Positions 52,464 through 63,273 of a stretch of DNA of 64,000 nucleotides are shown here, in pieces. How positions within the stretch are numbered: the stretch's first letter is position 1; every line of letters begins with the position of its first letter. The DNA comes from Roseovarius faecimaris. Its GTDB lineage: Bacteria; Pseudomonadota; Alphaproteobacteria; Rhodobacterales; Rhodobacteraceae. Both the position numbers and the translations under genes were made by a program. Location of the stretch: assembly GCF_009762325.1 (NCBI RefSeq), contig NZ_CP034348.1, forward strand, positions 998,501 through 1,062,500, read 5' to 3'. Below the pieces are notes generated by a model that did not search any database, had not been told where the DNA came from, and saw only the letters and a program-made list of their open reading frames with translations.

Positions 52464-53265
52464 GATGTCCCTCCGGTCGTGGTGTCTTGTCGTGTTTGGT
52501 GGGCGCCGGAAGCATCCAGCGCCAGAGTTTGGCATCGGGCAATGGCAGCACCATCAGCCAATGTTCGAGTAAGGCCAGCGCGGTGAGCGCGGTCAGCAGG
52601 GCAAAGCCTGCTGTTTCGGCTGGTGTCTGGGCCGAATAGAGCCGCTCCAGCCAGCAGGCCACGGCAAAGCTGAGCGCCGTGACCGATATGGGAAACACCC
52701 AGTTCAGCCGCGAGATGCGGAAATGACTGGGCAGGTGGCGCAGTGCATCGGGGATGAACTCCGCGTTGATACGCGGCACACCGTAAAACAGGTTCAGTTT
52801 GGCCGAGATGCGGGCGAAATAGAGGATGGTAAAGGTCCAGAGGCCAAAGCCATTGGCGGCTCCCTGTCCAACCGCCCAGAGCAGCAGCAGAGCCGCCAGC
52901 AACAGCATTTCGTGATAGGCGATGGTGCCGAAGGCGCGGATGAACCTCTCCCATTCCGGGGCGCCTTCGGGGCAGTCGTACAGGTTGGGGCCGGTGATGG
53001 CCCCGGTGAGAAAGGCCAGTTCGATCCAGCCCCAGATCGCAAGAGCCGACAGAAACGCAACATAGGCGGCTTGCAGGGATGGGTCGTTCAGCGTGGTCCA
53101 GCCCCCCCAGACGCCAAGCACCAAAAGAGGCAACCCGGCCCAGGTACATGCCACGCGCCCGGCCCGACCGCGCCGGTCGGCATGGCGCACCGCCCACAGG
53201 ATAGCCCCGGTGGAAAACCACCAGGCAAAGAGCGCAAAGAGCGCTGCTATCCAGGGCGACGCCAT
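52453..53265 (-). CDS. puhE: Photosynthetic complex assembly protein PuhE
   Basis: A 270-residue inner-membrane protein with six or seven hydrophobic segments (for example [20 protein letters not shown] and [20 protein letters not shown]). The family segment [20 protein letters not shown] and [30 protein letters not shown] are diagnostic for PuhE (DUF3623). In Rhodobacter capsulatus PuhE modulates bacteriochlorophyll production and complex assembly. Its start shares one base with the acsF stop (TGATG), and its end overlaps hemA by 11 bases. Confidence 0.9.
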   Translation of the reverse strand: MASPWIAALFALFAWWFSTGAILWAVRHADRRGRAGRVACTWAGLPLLVLGVWGGWTTLNDPSLQAAYVAFLSALAIWGWIELAFLTGAITGPNLYDCPEGAPEWERFIRAFGTIAYHEMLLLAALLLLWAVGQGAANGFGLWTFTILYFARISAKLNLFYGVPRINAEFIPDALRHLPSHFRISRLNWVFPISVTALSFAVACWLERLYSAQTPAETAGFALLTALTALALLEHWLMVLPLPDAKLWRWMLPAPTKHDKTPRPEGHHGL

Positions 53266-54395
53266 CAGTACGCCGGTTCCAGCCTGGTCGAGGCGGGCAC
53301 CACGTGCTTTTTCGCCGGGATCAGGTAAAGCCCGGCAAAGGCGAGGGCTGCGCGGGTGCTGGCAGAGGCGCGCCGGAGCATGGCAAGAGGGCCGCTTTGC
53401 TCCTTCGCCGCGGCCAGATCGGCATTGGCCTTTTGCAGCTTCACCAGACCGGACTGCCAGCGCGGATGCTCGATATCGAGCGTGATCGGGAAGATCTGCT
53501 TCGACAGCGTCGAGGTCTTGGTAAAGACCTCATGCGCATACCAGTCGGGGTCCACCCCCAGAGCCTCATGAAACGCCGGGCGCTGGTGATCGCGCACATA
53601 CATCGTGGCATAGACCGCCGTGAGGAAGAACTTGATCCACAGCACATTGCGCCCCGAGGTCAGTTTCGGGTCGGTCTTCATCAGCAGCGCGAAGGCCTCG
53701 CCATGGCTGAACTCGTCATTGCACCATTCTTCGAACCATTTGAAGATCGGGTGAAAGCGGTGCTCCGGATTGGCCTGAAGGTGGCGGAAGATGGTGATAT
53801 AGCGGGCATAGCCGATCTTCTCGCTCAGATAGGTGGCGTAATAGATGAACTTGGGCCGGAAATAGGTGTATTTCTTCTTCTGGGTCAGAAACCCCAGATT
53901 GACCCGAAGCCCGGCCTCGCGCAGGGCGTCATTGATGAAGCCCGCATGGCGCGCCTCGTCCCGCGCCATGAGCTGAAACAGCTGCGTGATGTCATCGTTA
54001 TTGCCGCGCCGCTTCATCTCCTTGTAGAGCACACAGCCCGAAAACTCGGCGGTGCAGGAGCTGATCAGGAAGTCGATGAATTCCTTCTTCAGTTGCGGCT
54101 CCATCCCGTCCCAGTCGATCTGGTCCCAGTCATCGTTTTTCTTGAAATGCCCCTTGTTGGGGTCCGAGACCATTTGCGCGATCAGCTTGTCCCAGTCCTC
54201 GCGCACTGAAGACACGTCGATGGCGTCCAGCTCATCGAAATCCGTGGTATAGAAGCGCGGGGTAAGGAGCGTGTTGGCCATGGCCGTTTCGGTGGCCATC
54301 TCGTCGGTATATTGCGCGTCCTGCGCCTCGGCGATGGCAAGGCCCTCTTCGACAGTGGTCGCATCGGCGGTGTGTTTTCCGGAATAGGCGTTCAT
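53265..54395 (-). CDS. acsF: Oxygen-dependent Mg-protoporphyrin monomethyl ester cyclase
   Basis: Di-iron enzyme forming the isocyclic ring E with oxygen, hence the aerobic route. The 376 residues show the two metal-binding patterns: ELISS-like ... SCTAEFSGCVLYKEMKRR with an E-x-x-H-like neighbourhood, MARDEARHAGFINDALRE, and CNDEFSHGEAFALLMKTDP (E/D-x-x-H). GYARYITIFRHLQANPEHRFHPIFKWFEEW (partial) is diagnostic. The anaerobic cyclase bchE is not in the window. It overlaps the upstream small gene bciE by 4 bases, and puhE by one base. Confidence 0.96.
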   Translation of the reverse strand: MNAYSGKHTADATTVEEGLAIAEAQDAQYTDEMATETAMANTLLTPRFYTTDFDELDAIDVSSVREDWDKLIAQMVSDPNKGHFKKNDDWDQIDWDGMEPQLKKEFIDFLISSCTAEFSGCVLYKEMKRRGNNDDITQLFQLMARDEARHAGFINDALREAGLRVNLGFLTQKKKYTYFRPKFIYYATYLSEKIGYARYITIFRHLQANPEHRFHPIFKWFEEWCNDEFSHGEAFALLMKTDPKLTSGRNVLWIKFFLTAVYATMYVRDHQRPAFHEALGVDPDWYAHEVFTKTSTLSKQIFPITLDIEHPRWQSGLVKLQKANADLAAAKEQSGPLAMLRRASASTRAALAFAGLYLIPAKKHVVPASTRLEPAY

Positions 54396-54688
54396 AGCCG
54401 CACCTCCTCGGAAAAGGAGAACTCGCAGAGCTCCATCACCTCGAAATCACCGGTCAGGCGCGTCCAGATCTGTTCAAGTTTCGACGCGCGCACGATGGTC
54501 GCGTCGCGGTCTTCGCGCACGATCTCTCCGAACGGGGCCATGATCTCGGGCCCGTGAACCTTCACCTCATCGCCGGGGTACACAACGGCGCCGTTGTTGA
54601 ACCTCACATGCGCATGCAGGCTTTCAAACTTGTGACTGATTTCCACAGTGCACGGCGCATGTTCTACTTCTTTGGTCAGCCATCCCAT
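54392..54688 (-). CDS. bciE: Probable aerobic cyclase subunit BciE
   Basis: A 98-residue protein encoded immediately upstream of acsF and overlapping it by 4 bases. By position and size it corresponds to BciE, the auxiliary subunit reported to be required by alphaproteobacterial AcsF. The sequence starts MGWLTKEVEHAPCTVEISHK and contains FESLHAHVRFNNGAVVYPGDEVKVHGPEI, a beta-rich layout, then EREDRDATIVRASKLEQIWTRLTGDFEVMELCEFSFSEEVRL-like segments (partial). It is soluble with no membrane segment. I rely mainly on synteny for the name. Confidence 0.72.
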   Translation of the reverse strand: MGWLTKEVEHAPCTVEISHKFESLHAHVRFNNGAVVYPGDEVKVHGPEIMAPFGEIVREDRDATIVRASKLEQIWTRLTGDFEVMELCEFSFSEEVRL

Positions 54689-54705
54689 TATTGGCCTCCT
54701 CTCTC

Positions 54706-55167
54706 TCAGTTTGCCAGAAGCCTTGCGAAGGCCATGGCGTTATCGGCGCCGAATCCCATTAAATCGGCGCTCCAGCCTGTGCTGGGGTCTTGAATTGAAA
54801 TGCGTCCCGTATCCTTCCACAGAAGGACGACCGGCCCGTCCTGTGCCACGCGGTTTTTCATCCGCTCGCGTTCGATCACCCGGCCCACGCCGGAGATGAA
54901 GCCGCCCTGCTCGGGCGCGAGATCGGCGATCAGAGTGCCATCTTCGGCGCGCACGGTGGCGGCACCGCTCTGGCTTACGTTCAGCAGAACGGTGCGCGAT
55001 GCCACAACCTCGCCCTCGGGCGGGGTGGCAAGCGGCTGGTAGCCGGTGAACGTGGCCAGAGACACGATGATCAGACAGACCATCACCAGACCGAACATCG
55101 CCCGCACCAGGGCACGCGGGATCAGCTCCTTGTCGTAGGGGGCTTTTTGGGTGGCGGTCTGGGTCAT
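54706..55167 (-). CDS. puhC: Photosynthetic complex assembly protein PuhC
   Basis: A 153-residue protein with one N-terminal membrane segment (VRAMFGLVMVCLIIVSLATFTGYQPL) and a periplasmic beta-rich domain. The latter contains VVASRTVLLNVSQSGAATVRAEDG, ADLAPEQGGFISGVGRVIERER and VLLWKDTGRISIQDPSTGWSADLMGFG. It is needed for RC-LH1 reorganisation and assembly in Rhodobacter. It lies between puhB (25 bases upstream) and bciE (17 bases downstream) in the puh superoperon. Confidence 0.9.
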   Translation of the reverse strand: MTQTATQKAPYDKELIPRALVRAMFGLVMVCLIIVSLATFTGYQPLATPPEGEVVASRTVLLNVSQSGAATVRAEDGTLIADLAPEQGGFISGVGRVIERERMKNRVAQDGPVVLLWKDTGRISIQDPSTGWSADLMGFGADNAMAFARLLAN

Positions 55168-55191
55168 CTCAGTGTCTTTCCTTGACAGGTC

Positions 55192-55827
55192 CTATTCGGC
55201 GGCCACGGCGGCCGGTGCGGGGGCGTTGCGCACCAATTGGGGCGTGCTCACCCTTGCCTCCGCCGCGGTGGCGAGGATTTGGGCCACGTCTGTGGCATCG
55301 GGGATGCAGCGCAGGGCCGGTTGGGTGCGGCGCATTTTCCACGGGCGCACATGCGGCCAGCACACCAGATAAGAGAGCCGGACCGGCCCGATCAGGTCGA
55401 GCGCGATGGTGCCAGTGCCATCGCGGCGCAGGTCCAGATCGGCGCGGCCGAGCTGCGTGAACGGCAGGTTGAGCGTGACGGTCAGCGCTGCCCCGATGCG
55501 CATGGCGACGCGGCGGTTGGTGATGGTGTAGACGGTTGCGCGGGCTTGCACATACCCGACAATCATCAGAAGTGCGCAGACGATACCGCCAAGGATCAGG
55601 AAAGGCGTGGACCCCGCCAGGGCGGCACCCGCCCCGACCTGATCCACGGTACTGCCAAAGCGCCAGACCGCCAGGATCACAAAGTAACCCGCGACCCAGT
55701 AAAGGCTGAGCGAGGCCCGGGTCAGCGCCCACCAGTTCGGGCGGCCCTGCCAGAGAATGCGTTCGCCCTCGGGCGGTGCTTCGGGCAGCCCTTTCACGGG
55801 CTCGATGGCGAAATCATCGTGATGCAT
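55192..55827 (-). CDS. puhB: Photosynthetic complex assembly protein PuhB
   Basis: A 211-residue membrane protein with three hydrophobic segments (around SLSLYWVAGYFVILAVW, GAALAGSTPFLILGGIVCALLMIVG). A bPH2-like soluble part follows (TVYTITNRRVAMRIGAALTVTLNLPFTQL), with IPDATDVAQILATAAE at the end. PuhB acts in reaction-centre assembly in Rhodobacter. ATG 55827 (MHHDDFAIEPVKGLPE) follows AAAGAGGCC; a longer frame upstream overlaps puhA and lacks family support. puhA ends 16 bases upstream. Confidence 0.9.
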   Translation of the reverse strand: MHHDDFAIEPVKGLPEAPPEGERILWQGRPNWWALTRASLSLYWVAGYFVILAVWRFGSTVDQVGAGAALAGSTPFLILGGIVCALLMIVGYVQARATVYTITNRRVAMRIGAALTVTLNLPFTQLGRADLDLRRDGTGTIALDLIGPVRLSYLVCWPHVRPWKMRRTQPALRCIPDATDVAQILATAAEARVSTPQLVRNAPAPAAVAAE

Positions 55828-55843
55828 GGCGGCCTCTTTCCTG

Positions 55844-56617
55844 TCAGCCCAGTTGCGGCTCTTGGCGGGCTTCACTGGCGTAGAGGGTGCCACCCGCGTA
55901 GTAGCCACAGATCTTGTCTTCTTCGAGCAGCGTCACCTGATGGGCGGACACATGCTGGGGAACGCCCGAGAAATGCTTACCGAAGATCGACCGCACCTTG
56001 ACCCGGTCCGAGCCGATACGTGCCATGGTCAGCGGTACCAGGCGTTTGCCTTCGCCGTACTCGCCATCAAGCTCCAGCTCCAGATAGCGGACCATTTGTT
56101 CGGGCTCGTCGATCCACATATCGGTGATCTTGCCGACCACCGCGCCGTCGCCGGCCTGCACCGGCAGCCCGCGCGGGTCGCGCCCGGCGGCCACGCTGAA
56201 CTGTTCCTTGTTGCCCATGGGCACGATCTTGGGGTGACCATGACCGTCAAGCTCGGGCACATCGCGGCGCGGGGCCCAGGACGCAGGGCCAACCCCGTCC
56301 ACCATAGGATCGCCCGTAGGTGCGAAGGGAAAGCCATTGCCCGCCGCGGTCTTCTCCAGCGGCAGGTTGGGGCGCTCGGGCGTCTGACCCGAGGGCACGG
56401 TTTTTTCGCCACGTCCGTGGGGCAGTTTGAAGGTCTTGTCTTCGGGCACCGGGAAGAGGCCCTGATTGGCGCTTTCCCTGCCGTCGTCATCCTCAAGCGG
56501 ATAACCTTCCCGCATATTCTCGCGCTGAATGTAGAAGATCAGCAGGGCAAAGAAGATCCAGAACAGCCAGATCGAGAGGCTGGCGAGATCGAAATTTCCA
56601 AAGAAGGGGTCGGTCAT
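55844..56617 (-). CDS. puhA: Reaction-centre H subunit
   Basis: The 257-residue H subunit caps the cytoplasmic face of the reaction centre and controls proton entry to QB. One membrane helix near the N-terminus ([34 protein letters not shown], partial) precedes a cytoplasmic beta-barrel with [67 protein letters not shown] and LPLTMARI-like [18 protein letters not shown] 56617 (MTDPFFGNF) follows GGAAAGGACATCACC. It overlaps no gene; lhaA ends 26 bases upstream. Confidence 0.97.
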   Translation of the reverse strand: MTDPFFGNFDLASLSIWLFWIFFALLIFYIQRENMREGYPLEDDDGRESANQGLFPVPEDKTFKLPHGRGEKTVPSGQTPERPNLPLEKTAAGNGFPFAPTGDPMVDGVGPASWAPRRDVPELDGHGHPKIVPMGNKEQFSVAAGRDPRGLPVQAGDGAVVGKITDMWIDEPEQMVRYLELELDGEYGEGKRLVPLTMARIGSDRVKVRSIFGKHFSGVPQHVSAHQVTLLEEDKICGYYAGGTLYASEARQEPQLG

Positions 56618-56642
56618 GGTGATGTCCTTTCCGGGGAGCTCC

Positions 56643-58085
56643 TCATGTCGGGAAATCGGCCAGGCCAAGAGGGGCCGGTTTGCCGGTTGAGTGGGTGGAG
56701 GGCCGCGCGCTGCGCACCAGCGGCCCGAGCAGGGCCAAGGTCACGAAGATCAGCCCGATTTCGATGTGGTAGACGAAGGAATAGCCGGTCGCCGGGGTGT
56801 TCAGCGCGTCACCCCAGGCCCCTGACAGGGCCAGCGTGCCGACCCAGTCGCGAAGACCGCCGCCGAGTGCGATGGCCATCCCTGCCGCAGTGGCCTGCGC
56901 CGCGCCCCAGGCCCCAAGAGCGAGCCCGTGCCCTGCCGCGCCTTCGGCTTTCATGTTCATGGCTGCGATCAGGGTCGAGACAGCAAAAAGCCCGCTGCCG
57001 AAACCGATCAGCACGGCCCCAATATAGAAAAGCGTGGGCGATGACATCGGTGCAGAGAAGATCACCGCCGAGAAGGCATAAATGCCGACAACAAGTCCGG
57101 CCCCGGCAATACGAAAGGCATCGCGCCCCTGCGCCAGCATGCGCCCGGCAAGGGCAAACCCTGCGAGCGCCCCGGTCGCCCAAAGGGCAGTGAGCAGGGT
57201 GGTGGCCGAAACCGACAGGCCCAGGATCTCTCCGCCGTAGGGCTCCAGCAATACGTCTTGCATGTTCAGGGCCATGGTGCCGAAGAACACCACTGCCAAG
57301 AGCCGCCCGGCCTCGCCCCCACGCATCAGATCGGCCCATGCATCGCGGAAGCGCGGGCGCGGTGCGGTGCGCTCTTCGCGGCTCATCGGGCGGACCTTCT
57401 CCTGCCGCCAGAGCGCGATCAGGTTCAGCACGATCCCGGCCAACGCGGCCCCCTGGACGACGCGCACCAGCGTGAGGCTGGAAAAATCGCGCAGAAGCCA
57501 GCCGATGATCACAGCGGAAAATCCCATGCCCAACAGGAACATGACATAAAGCAGCGCCACGACGCGCGGGCGGGTTTCGTCGTCGGCGCGATCACTGGCC
57601 AGCGCCAGCCCCGCCGTCTGGGTCATGTGCAGGCCAAGGCCCGTCATCAGGAAGGCCAGCGCCGCGAGGACTTCGCCCGCCCAGGCAGGCCCGACGGTTT
57701 GTTCCCCTGACAGCACGAGGAGCGCGAAGGGCATCACCGCAAGCCCGCCCATCTGCCACAGTGAGCCGAACCAGAGATAAGGGATACGTTTCCAGCCGAT
57801 CGCGCTGCGGTAGGTGTCCGAGCGGAAGCCCAGTAGCGTGCGGAATGGCGCGATGAGCACCGGCAGGGCGATCATGATCGCCACGATGGTGGCCGGTACC
57901 GACAGCTCGACGATCATGACGCGGTTGAGCGTGCCCAGGAGCATGACCGTCGCCATGCCGACCGAGACCTGAAACAGCGAGAGCCGCAGAAGCTGTGCCA
58001 TCGGCAGGCCGTCGCTGGCTGCATCCGCGAAGGGCAGATACTGCGCCGGAATACGCAAAAGGCCGGAGGGTGGGCGCCGGATCAT
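56643..58085 (-). CDS. lhaA: LhaA, PucC-family light-harvesting assembly protein
   Basis: A 480-residue major-facilitator-like membrane protein with about twelve segments, needed for LH1 assembly. Diagnostic segments are [64 protein letters not shown] (the PucC signature), [18 protein letters not shown] and [17 protein letters not shown]. Position between puhA and bchM fits lhaA rather than pucC. ATG 58085 overlaps the bchM stop by 4 bases and has GGAGGTGG upstream. Confidence 0.93.
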   Translation of the reverse strand: MIRRPPSGLLRIPAQYLPFADAASDGLPMAQLLRLSLFQVSVGMATVMLLGTLNRVMIVELSVPATIVAIMIALPVLIAPFRTLLGFRSDTYRSAIGWKRIPYLWFGSLWQMGGLAVMPFALLVLSGEQTVGPAWAGEVLAALAFLMTGLGLHMTQTAGLALASDRADDETRPRVVALLYVMFLLGMGFSAVIIGWLLRDFSSLTLVRVVQGAALAGIVLNLIALWRQEKVRPMSREERTAPRPRFRDAWADLMRGGEAGRLLAVVFFGTMALNMQDVLLEPYGGEILGLSVSATTLLTALWATGALAGFALAGRMLAQGRDAFRIAGAGLVVGIYAFSAVIFSAPMSSPTLFYIGAVLIGFGSGLFAVSTLIAAMNMKAEGAAGHGLALGAWGAAQATAAGMAIALGGGLRDWVGTLALSGAWGDALNTPATGYSFVYHIEIGLIFVTLALLGPLVRSARPSTHSTGKPAPLGLADFPT

Positions 58086-58761
58086 GCCGCCACCTCCATC
58101 GCCTGGCTGATGTAAAAGCCCGAGCTGACCCGCGAAAACGGCGCGAGGCGGGCCTTGCTGCCGTGGCTGCGGAGCGCATTTGCGATCCGCGCGGGCGCAT
58201 GCGGCACCATCGTGGGCGAGCGATCCGAGCGGGGAAAGACCTGCCCCATCCGCCACATCGCCATCAGCAGCGGTGTGCGAGGGGCAACGGTGAACAAGAC
58301 CTGCCCGGAGGTGCGCCCGGCCAGTTCATGCAGGGCCGCGGCAAGATCGGCCTCGCGGTAATAGATCAGGCTATCCATGGCGACGACGAAATCGAAGGAA
58401 CCAAGGCGCTGATCCAGCATGTCCCCGGCCTCGAATCGCACCTTGCGATGCAGCCCCTCCGGGACGCGTTTCTGTGCAATCTCGATCAGGGAGGGGGAAA
58501 TGTCGACGGCGACCACATCGGCGCCACGCGCGGCCAGTTCGGCCGTCATCTGCCCCGCGCCACACCCCGCATCCAGCACCCGCGCACCGCCCAGATCCTC
58601 AGGCAGGCGCGACAACAGCAAGGCGCGCATCTCATCACGTCCCCGCCGTACCGTCTCGCGGATGCGCGATACCGGCGCATCGCTGGTCAACCGCTCCCAG
58701 GTGCGGGTGGCGGTCTTGTCGAAATAGGTTTCGACGCGCGCGAGGGTGCGGTCATATGACA

Positions 58762-58762
<1 letters not shown>
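58082..58762 (-). CDS. bchM: Mg-protoporphyrin IX methyltransferase
   Basis: Methylates the 13-propionate of Mg-protoporphyrin IX with SAM, giving the AcsF substrate. The 226 residues include ETYFDKTATRTWERLTSDAPVSRIRETVRRGR (partial), SAM motif I ARVLDAGCGAGQMTAELAARGADVVAVDIS, FDFVVAMDSLIYY and VLFTVAPRTPLLM. It shares one base with the bchL stop (TGATG) and 4 bases with lhaA downstream. Confidence 0.95.
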
Positions 58763-59688
<926 letters not shown>

Positions 59689-62600
59689 TCATTCTGCGGC
59701 GACCCCCTCAAGGTGATCTTCCATCTCGTCGGCGGCATTGCGCAGCGCGTCGAGCGTGGCAGCATCGGGCTGCCAGTAGTTGCGGTCATGCGCTTCAAGC
59801 AGGCGGTTGGCCATGCGTGAGGACGCGGCGGGATTGAGGGCGCTCAGGCGGCGGCGCATCTCTTCATCCAGAACGAAGGTTTCGGAGATCCGCTGATAGA
59901 TCCACGGCTCGACCTGGCCTGTCGTGGCCGACCAGCCGACCGTGTTGGTGATGTGACTTTCGATCTGGCGAACGCCTTCGGCGCCATGCTGCAAAAGTGC
60001 TTCGTGGAATTTCGGATTGAGCGAGCGCGAGCGGGTTTCCAGCGCCACCTGATCGGCCAGCGTGCGCACCTTGCCACTGCCGCGCGTGGTATCGGAGATA
60101 TAGATCGCCGCCTCTTGCCCGCCGCGCGCCCGGCGCACCGCGCGTGAGATACCGCCCAGCGTATCGAAATAATGATCGACGGAGGTGACGCCCAATTCCA
60201 CCGACTCGAGGTTCTGATAAGCGATATCGACGTCGCCCAGCACCTTTTGCAGCACTTCGGCGCTTTGCCGGGCCTTGCCGTTGGTGCCATAGGCAAAGCT
60301 CTTGCGCGCCTCATAGGCGTCCGCCAGTTCGTCCTCGTCCCCAAAGGCAGAGCTGTCGACCATCATGTTGACGTTCGATCCATAGGCCCCTTCGGCGTTG
60401 GAGAAGACGCGCAAGGCGGCGGTTTCCAGATCGCAGCCGATGGCATCTGCATAGGCAAGCGCATGTTTGCGTACGAAATTCTGCTCCAACGGCTCGTCAG
60501 CACTTGCGGCCTTCAATGCGGCCTCAGCCAGCAGCTTGGTCTGCAAGGGCAGCAGATCGCGGAAAATGCCCGAGAGTGTCATCACCACGTCGATACGCGG
60601 GCGGCCAAGCTCGGCTAGCGGGATGAGATCGGCGCCGCAGAGACGGCCAAAGCTGTCGAAACGCGGCTTGGCCCCGATCAGGGCCAGCGCCTGCGCAATC
60701 GGGGCGCCGTCGGATTTGATATTGTCCGACCCCCAGAGCACCAGGGCCACGGTATGCGGCAGGGTGGCATGGGTGTCGAGCAGAAGCTGCGCCTGTTTCG
60801 CGCCGTCGCGACAGGCATATTCGGTGGGCATGCGGAACGGGTCGAACGCGTGGATATTGCGCCCGGTGGGCAGGATCGCCGGAGAGCGCACCAGATCGCC
60901 GCCCGGCACTGGCGGGGTAAACCGGCCGTCCAGCGCGTTGAGCAGGGCAGGGATTTCACTGTCGGTCGCAAGAAGCTTGTCGATCCGGGCGCGCGTCGCG
61001 GCATCGCTTTCGGGCAGCAGGTCAAGATAATCGGCGCGGGCTTGGGCCGACATCGGCGCGCCCAGCACGTGCAGCCCTTCAGGGATCAACGCGTCTTCGG
61101 TTTCCAGAAGCTTCACCCAAAGCGTTTCGGCCTCCACCCCGCCCATATCGACCGCTGCGGCCTGTTCGGCAATCAGTGTCTCGATCTCTGCCCGCTCGGG
61201 CGCATCCGGTGCGGTGCCGCGCCAGCGGTTCAGACTGTCCTTCAGCTCGGCCAGCCCCTTATAGAGCCCGGCAGAGGCCAGCGGCGGCGTCAGATGCGTG
61301 ATGGTAATCGCCCCGGCGCGGCGCTTGGCCAGCGTCGCCTCTGACGGGTTGTTCGAGGCGTAAAGATATACGTTGGGCATGTCGCCGATCAAGCGGTCGG
61401 GCCAGTCATCGGCGCCGGGGCCTGCCTGTTTGCCCGGCATGAACTCCAGCGCGCCATGCATCCCGAAATGCAGCAGCGCATCGGCTTTGAAGCTGTGCTT
61501 GAGCCAGAGGTAGAACTGCGCGAACGCATGGGTGGGGGCAAAGCCGCGCTCGAACAGCAGGCGCATCGGATCGCCCTCATAGCCGAAGGCGGGCTGCACG
61601 CCCACAAACACATTGCCGAATTCGGCGCCAAGGATGAACACGCCGCGCCCGTCCGATTGCACCTTGCCGGGGGCCGGGCCCCATTGCGCCTCGATTTCTT
61701 CCAGCCAGGGCGTAGCTGCCACAATCCTGTCCGCGCTCACATGCGCGGCGATATTCGCTTCCTGACCGTATTGCTGCGCTGTGCCGTCAAGAATGGCGCT
61801 GCGCAATTCTTCGACCGTGGCGGGCGGAGTCATATCATAGCCGCGCGCCGCCATGGCATGCAGCGTGTTATGGAGCGAACGGAACACATCGAGATAGGCC
61901 GCGGTGCCGACCGCGCCCGCATTGGGCGGAAAGCCAAAGAGCACGATCCCCACCTTGCGGTCGGCGGCGCGGGACCGGCGCAGCAGGGCGAGTTTTTCAA
62001 CGCGTGCGGTCAGACGATCGATCCGTTCATGGCAGGGTGCCATCGCCTTTACCGTGGAGGTGGCCGGACAGGCATGTGCGCAACCTGTGCAGCCTCCGGC
62101 CCCGTGCCGCCCGGCAAAGACGGTGGGATTGGTCGCCCCGTCCAGTTCGGGCAGCGCGATAAGCATCGTTGTTTCGATCGGGCCTAGCCCTTGCGGCGAG
62201 GCGGCCCATTGATCCAGTGTCTGGAACTCCAGCGGATGTGCCGCGATGTAGGGAATGTCAAGCGTTTTCAGTGCTTTGATGGCCGATTCATTGTCATTGT
62301 AGGCTGGGCCGCCGACCAGTGAGAACCCGGTGAGCGACACCAGCGCGTCGATCCGGGGCGTTCCGTTTTCCAGAAAGAAGCTGTCAATCGCGGGCCGACC
62401 GTCCAGCCCAGCGGCAAAAGCCGGGATCACGCGCATGCCGCGCGCCTCAAGGCTGCGGATCACCGCATCGTAATGCGCCGTGTCGCCCGAGAGCACATAG
62501 CTGCGCATCATCAGTAGGCCAACCGTGGCCTTCGGATTGGCTGGAGCGGGCAGGGCGGCAAGATCGGTGGTCATCCGTCCCGGCCGATCCGTTTGCAGGT

Positions 62601-63273
62601 CGGGGTGATACAGCCCGGTTTCAGGGTAGTCGAGCGGCGCCGCCGCCTTTACCCCGCGCCATGCCTCAACCCGCGCATAGCGCGAGATCAGGAACCGCAC
62701 CATGGCGTCGATGTTGTCGTCTGACGCTCCCAGCCAGTATTGCATCGCCAGGAACCAGGCGCGCAGATCCTGCGCCTTGCCGGGGATGAGCCGCAGGATG
62801 CGGGGCAGGCGACGCAGCAGCTTCATCTTGCGCGCGCCCTTCTCGACCGAGGGTTTGCCCGCACCGCGCAGCTTCTTCAAAAGCTTGCTGGTGCCGGATT
62901 CCGGGGCCGACATGTCCAGTGTCCCCATCCGGGTCAGCCGCACGATGGAAGCATCTGCGATGATCCCCACCATGGCATCGCAGGTGTCGCGCCGCGCGTT
63001 CAGGTCGGGCAGGATCGCGTTGATATGCTCTTCGAGAAAGAGCAGCGTGATCAGGATGATGTCGCCTTCGGCAATCGCCCGGCGCGCGGCGTCCAGCGTA
63101 TCGGGGCACTCACCCCATTCGGCGGCCGCGTGCACGCTGAGGTTCAGGCCGGGAAAGTCTGCGGCGAGTTGATCGGCCACACGTGCGCATGGCCCTGCCG
63201 CGTGCGAATCCAGCGTCAGGATCACGATGTTGTAGGCGCGGGCGGCGCGAGGGGGGATCACATCATCGCGCAT
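59689..63273 (-). CDS. bchH: Magnesium chelatase subunit H
   Basis: Large porphyrin-binding catalytic subunit of magnesium chelatase, 1194 residues. The N-terminal region reads [12 protein letters not shown] and [14 protein letters not shown] cobN/BchH domain follows with [19 protein letters not shown], a four-Cys-like [15 protein letters not shown] segment, [53 protein letters not shown] (partial) and [23 protein letters not shown] precedes ATG 63273. It overlaps the bchB stop by 11 bases. Also thought to feed methyltransferase BchM, encoded two genes downstream. Confidence 0.97.
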   Translation of the reverse strand: MRDDVIPPRAARAYNIVILTLDSHAAGPCARVADQLAADFPGLNLSVHAAAEWGECPDTLDAARRAIAEGDIILITLLFLEEHINAILPDLNARRDTCDAMVGIIADASIVRLTRMGTLDMSAPESGTSKLLKKLRGAGKPSVEKGARKMKLLRRLPRILRLIPGKAQDLRAWFLAMQYWLGASDDNIDAMVRFLISRYARVEAWRGVKAAAPLDYPETGLYHPDLQTDRPGRMTTDLAALPAPANPKATVGLLMMRSYVLSGDTAHYDAVIRSLEARGMRVIPAFAAGLDGRPAIDSFFLENGTPRIDALVSLTGFSLVGGPAYNDNESAIKALKTLDIPYIAAHPLEFQTLDQWAASPQGLGPIETTMLIALPELDGATNPTVFAGRHGAGGCTGCAHACPATSTVKAMAPCHERIDRLTARVEKLALLRRSRAADRKVGIVLFGFPPNAGAVGTAAYLDVFRSLHNTLHAMAARGYDMTPPATVEELRSAILDGTAQQYGQEANIAAHVSADRIVAATPWLEEIEAQWGPAPGKVQSDGRGVFILGAEFGNVFVGVQPAFGYEGDPMRLLFERGFAPTHAFAQFYLWLKHSFKADALLHFGMHGALEFMPGKQAGPGADDWPDRLIGDMPNVYLYASNNPSEATLAKRRAGAITITHLTPPLASAGLYKGLAELKDSLNRWRGTAPDAPERAEIETLIAEQAAAVDMGGVEAETLWVKLLETEDALIPEGLHVLGAPMSAQARADYLDLLPESDAATRARIDKLLATDSEIPALLNALDGRFTPPVPGGDLVRSPAILPTGRNIHAFDPFRMPTEYACRDGAKQAQLLLDTHATLPHTVALVLWGSDNIKSDGAPIAQALALIGAKPRFDSFGRLCGADLIPLAELGRPRIDVVMTLSGIFRDLLPLQTKLLAEAALKAASADEPLEQNFVRKHALAYADAIGCDLETAALRVFSNAEGAYGSNVNMMVDSSAFGDEDELADAYEARKSFAYGTNGKARQSAEVLQKVLGDVDIAYQNLESVELGVTSVDHYFDTLGGISRAVRRARGGQEAAIYISDTTRGSGKVRTLADQVALETRSRSLNPKFHEALLQHGAEGVRQIESHITNTVGWSATTGQVEPWIYQRISETFVLDEEMRRRLSALNPAASSRMANRLLEAHDRNYWQPDAATLDALRNAADEMEDHLEGVAAE

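Noticed and set aside
52463-56668. Alternative upstream starts that overlap neighbours (hemA to 52535, puhB to 55908, puhA to 56668)
   Set aside because: In each case the internal ATG gives the family N-terminus and has a ribosome-binding site; the extensions only run over the neighbouring gene.
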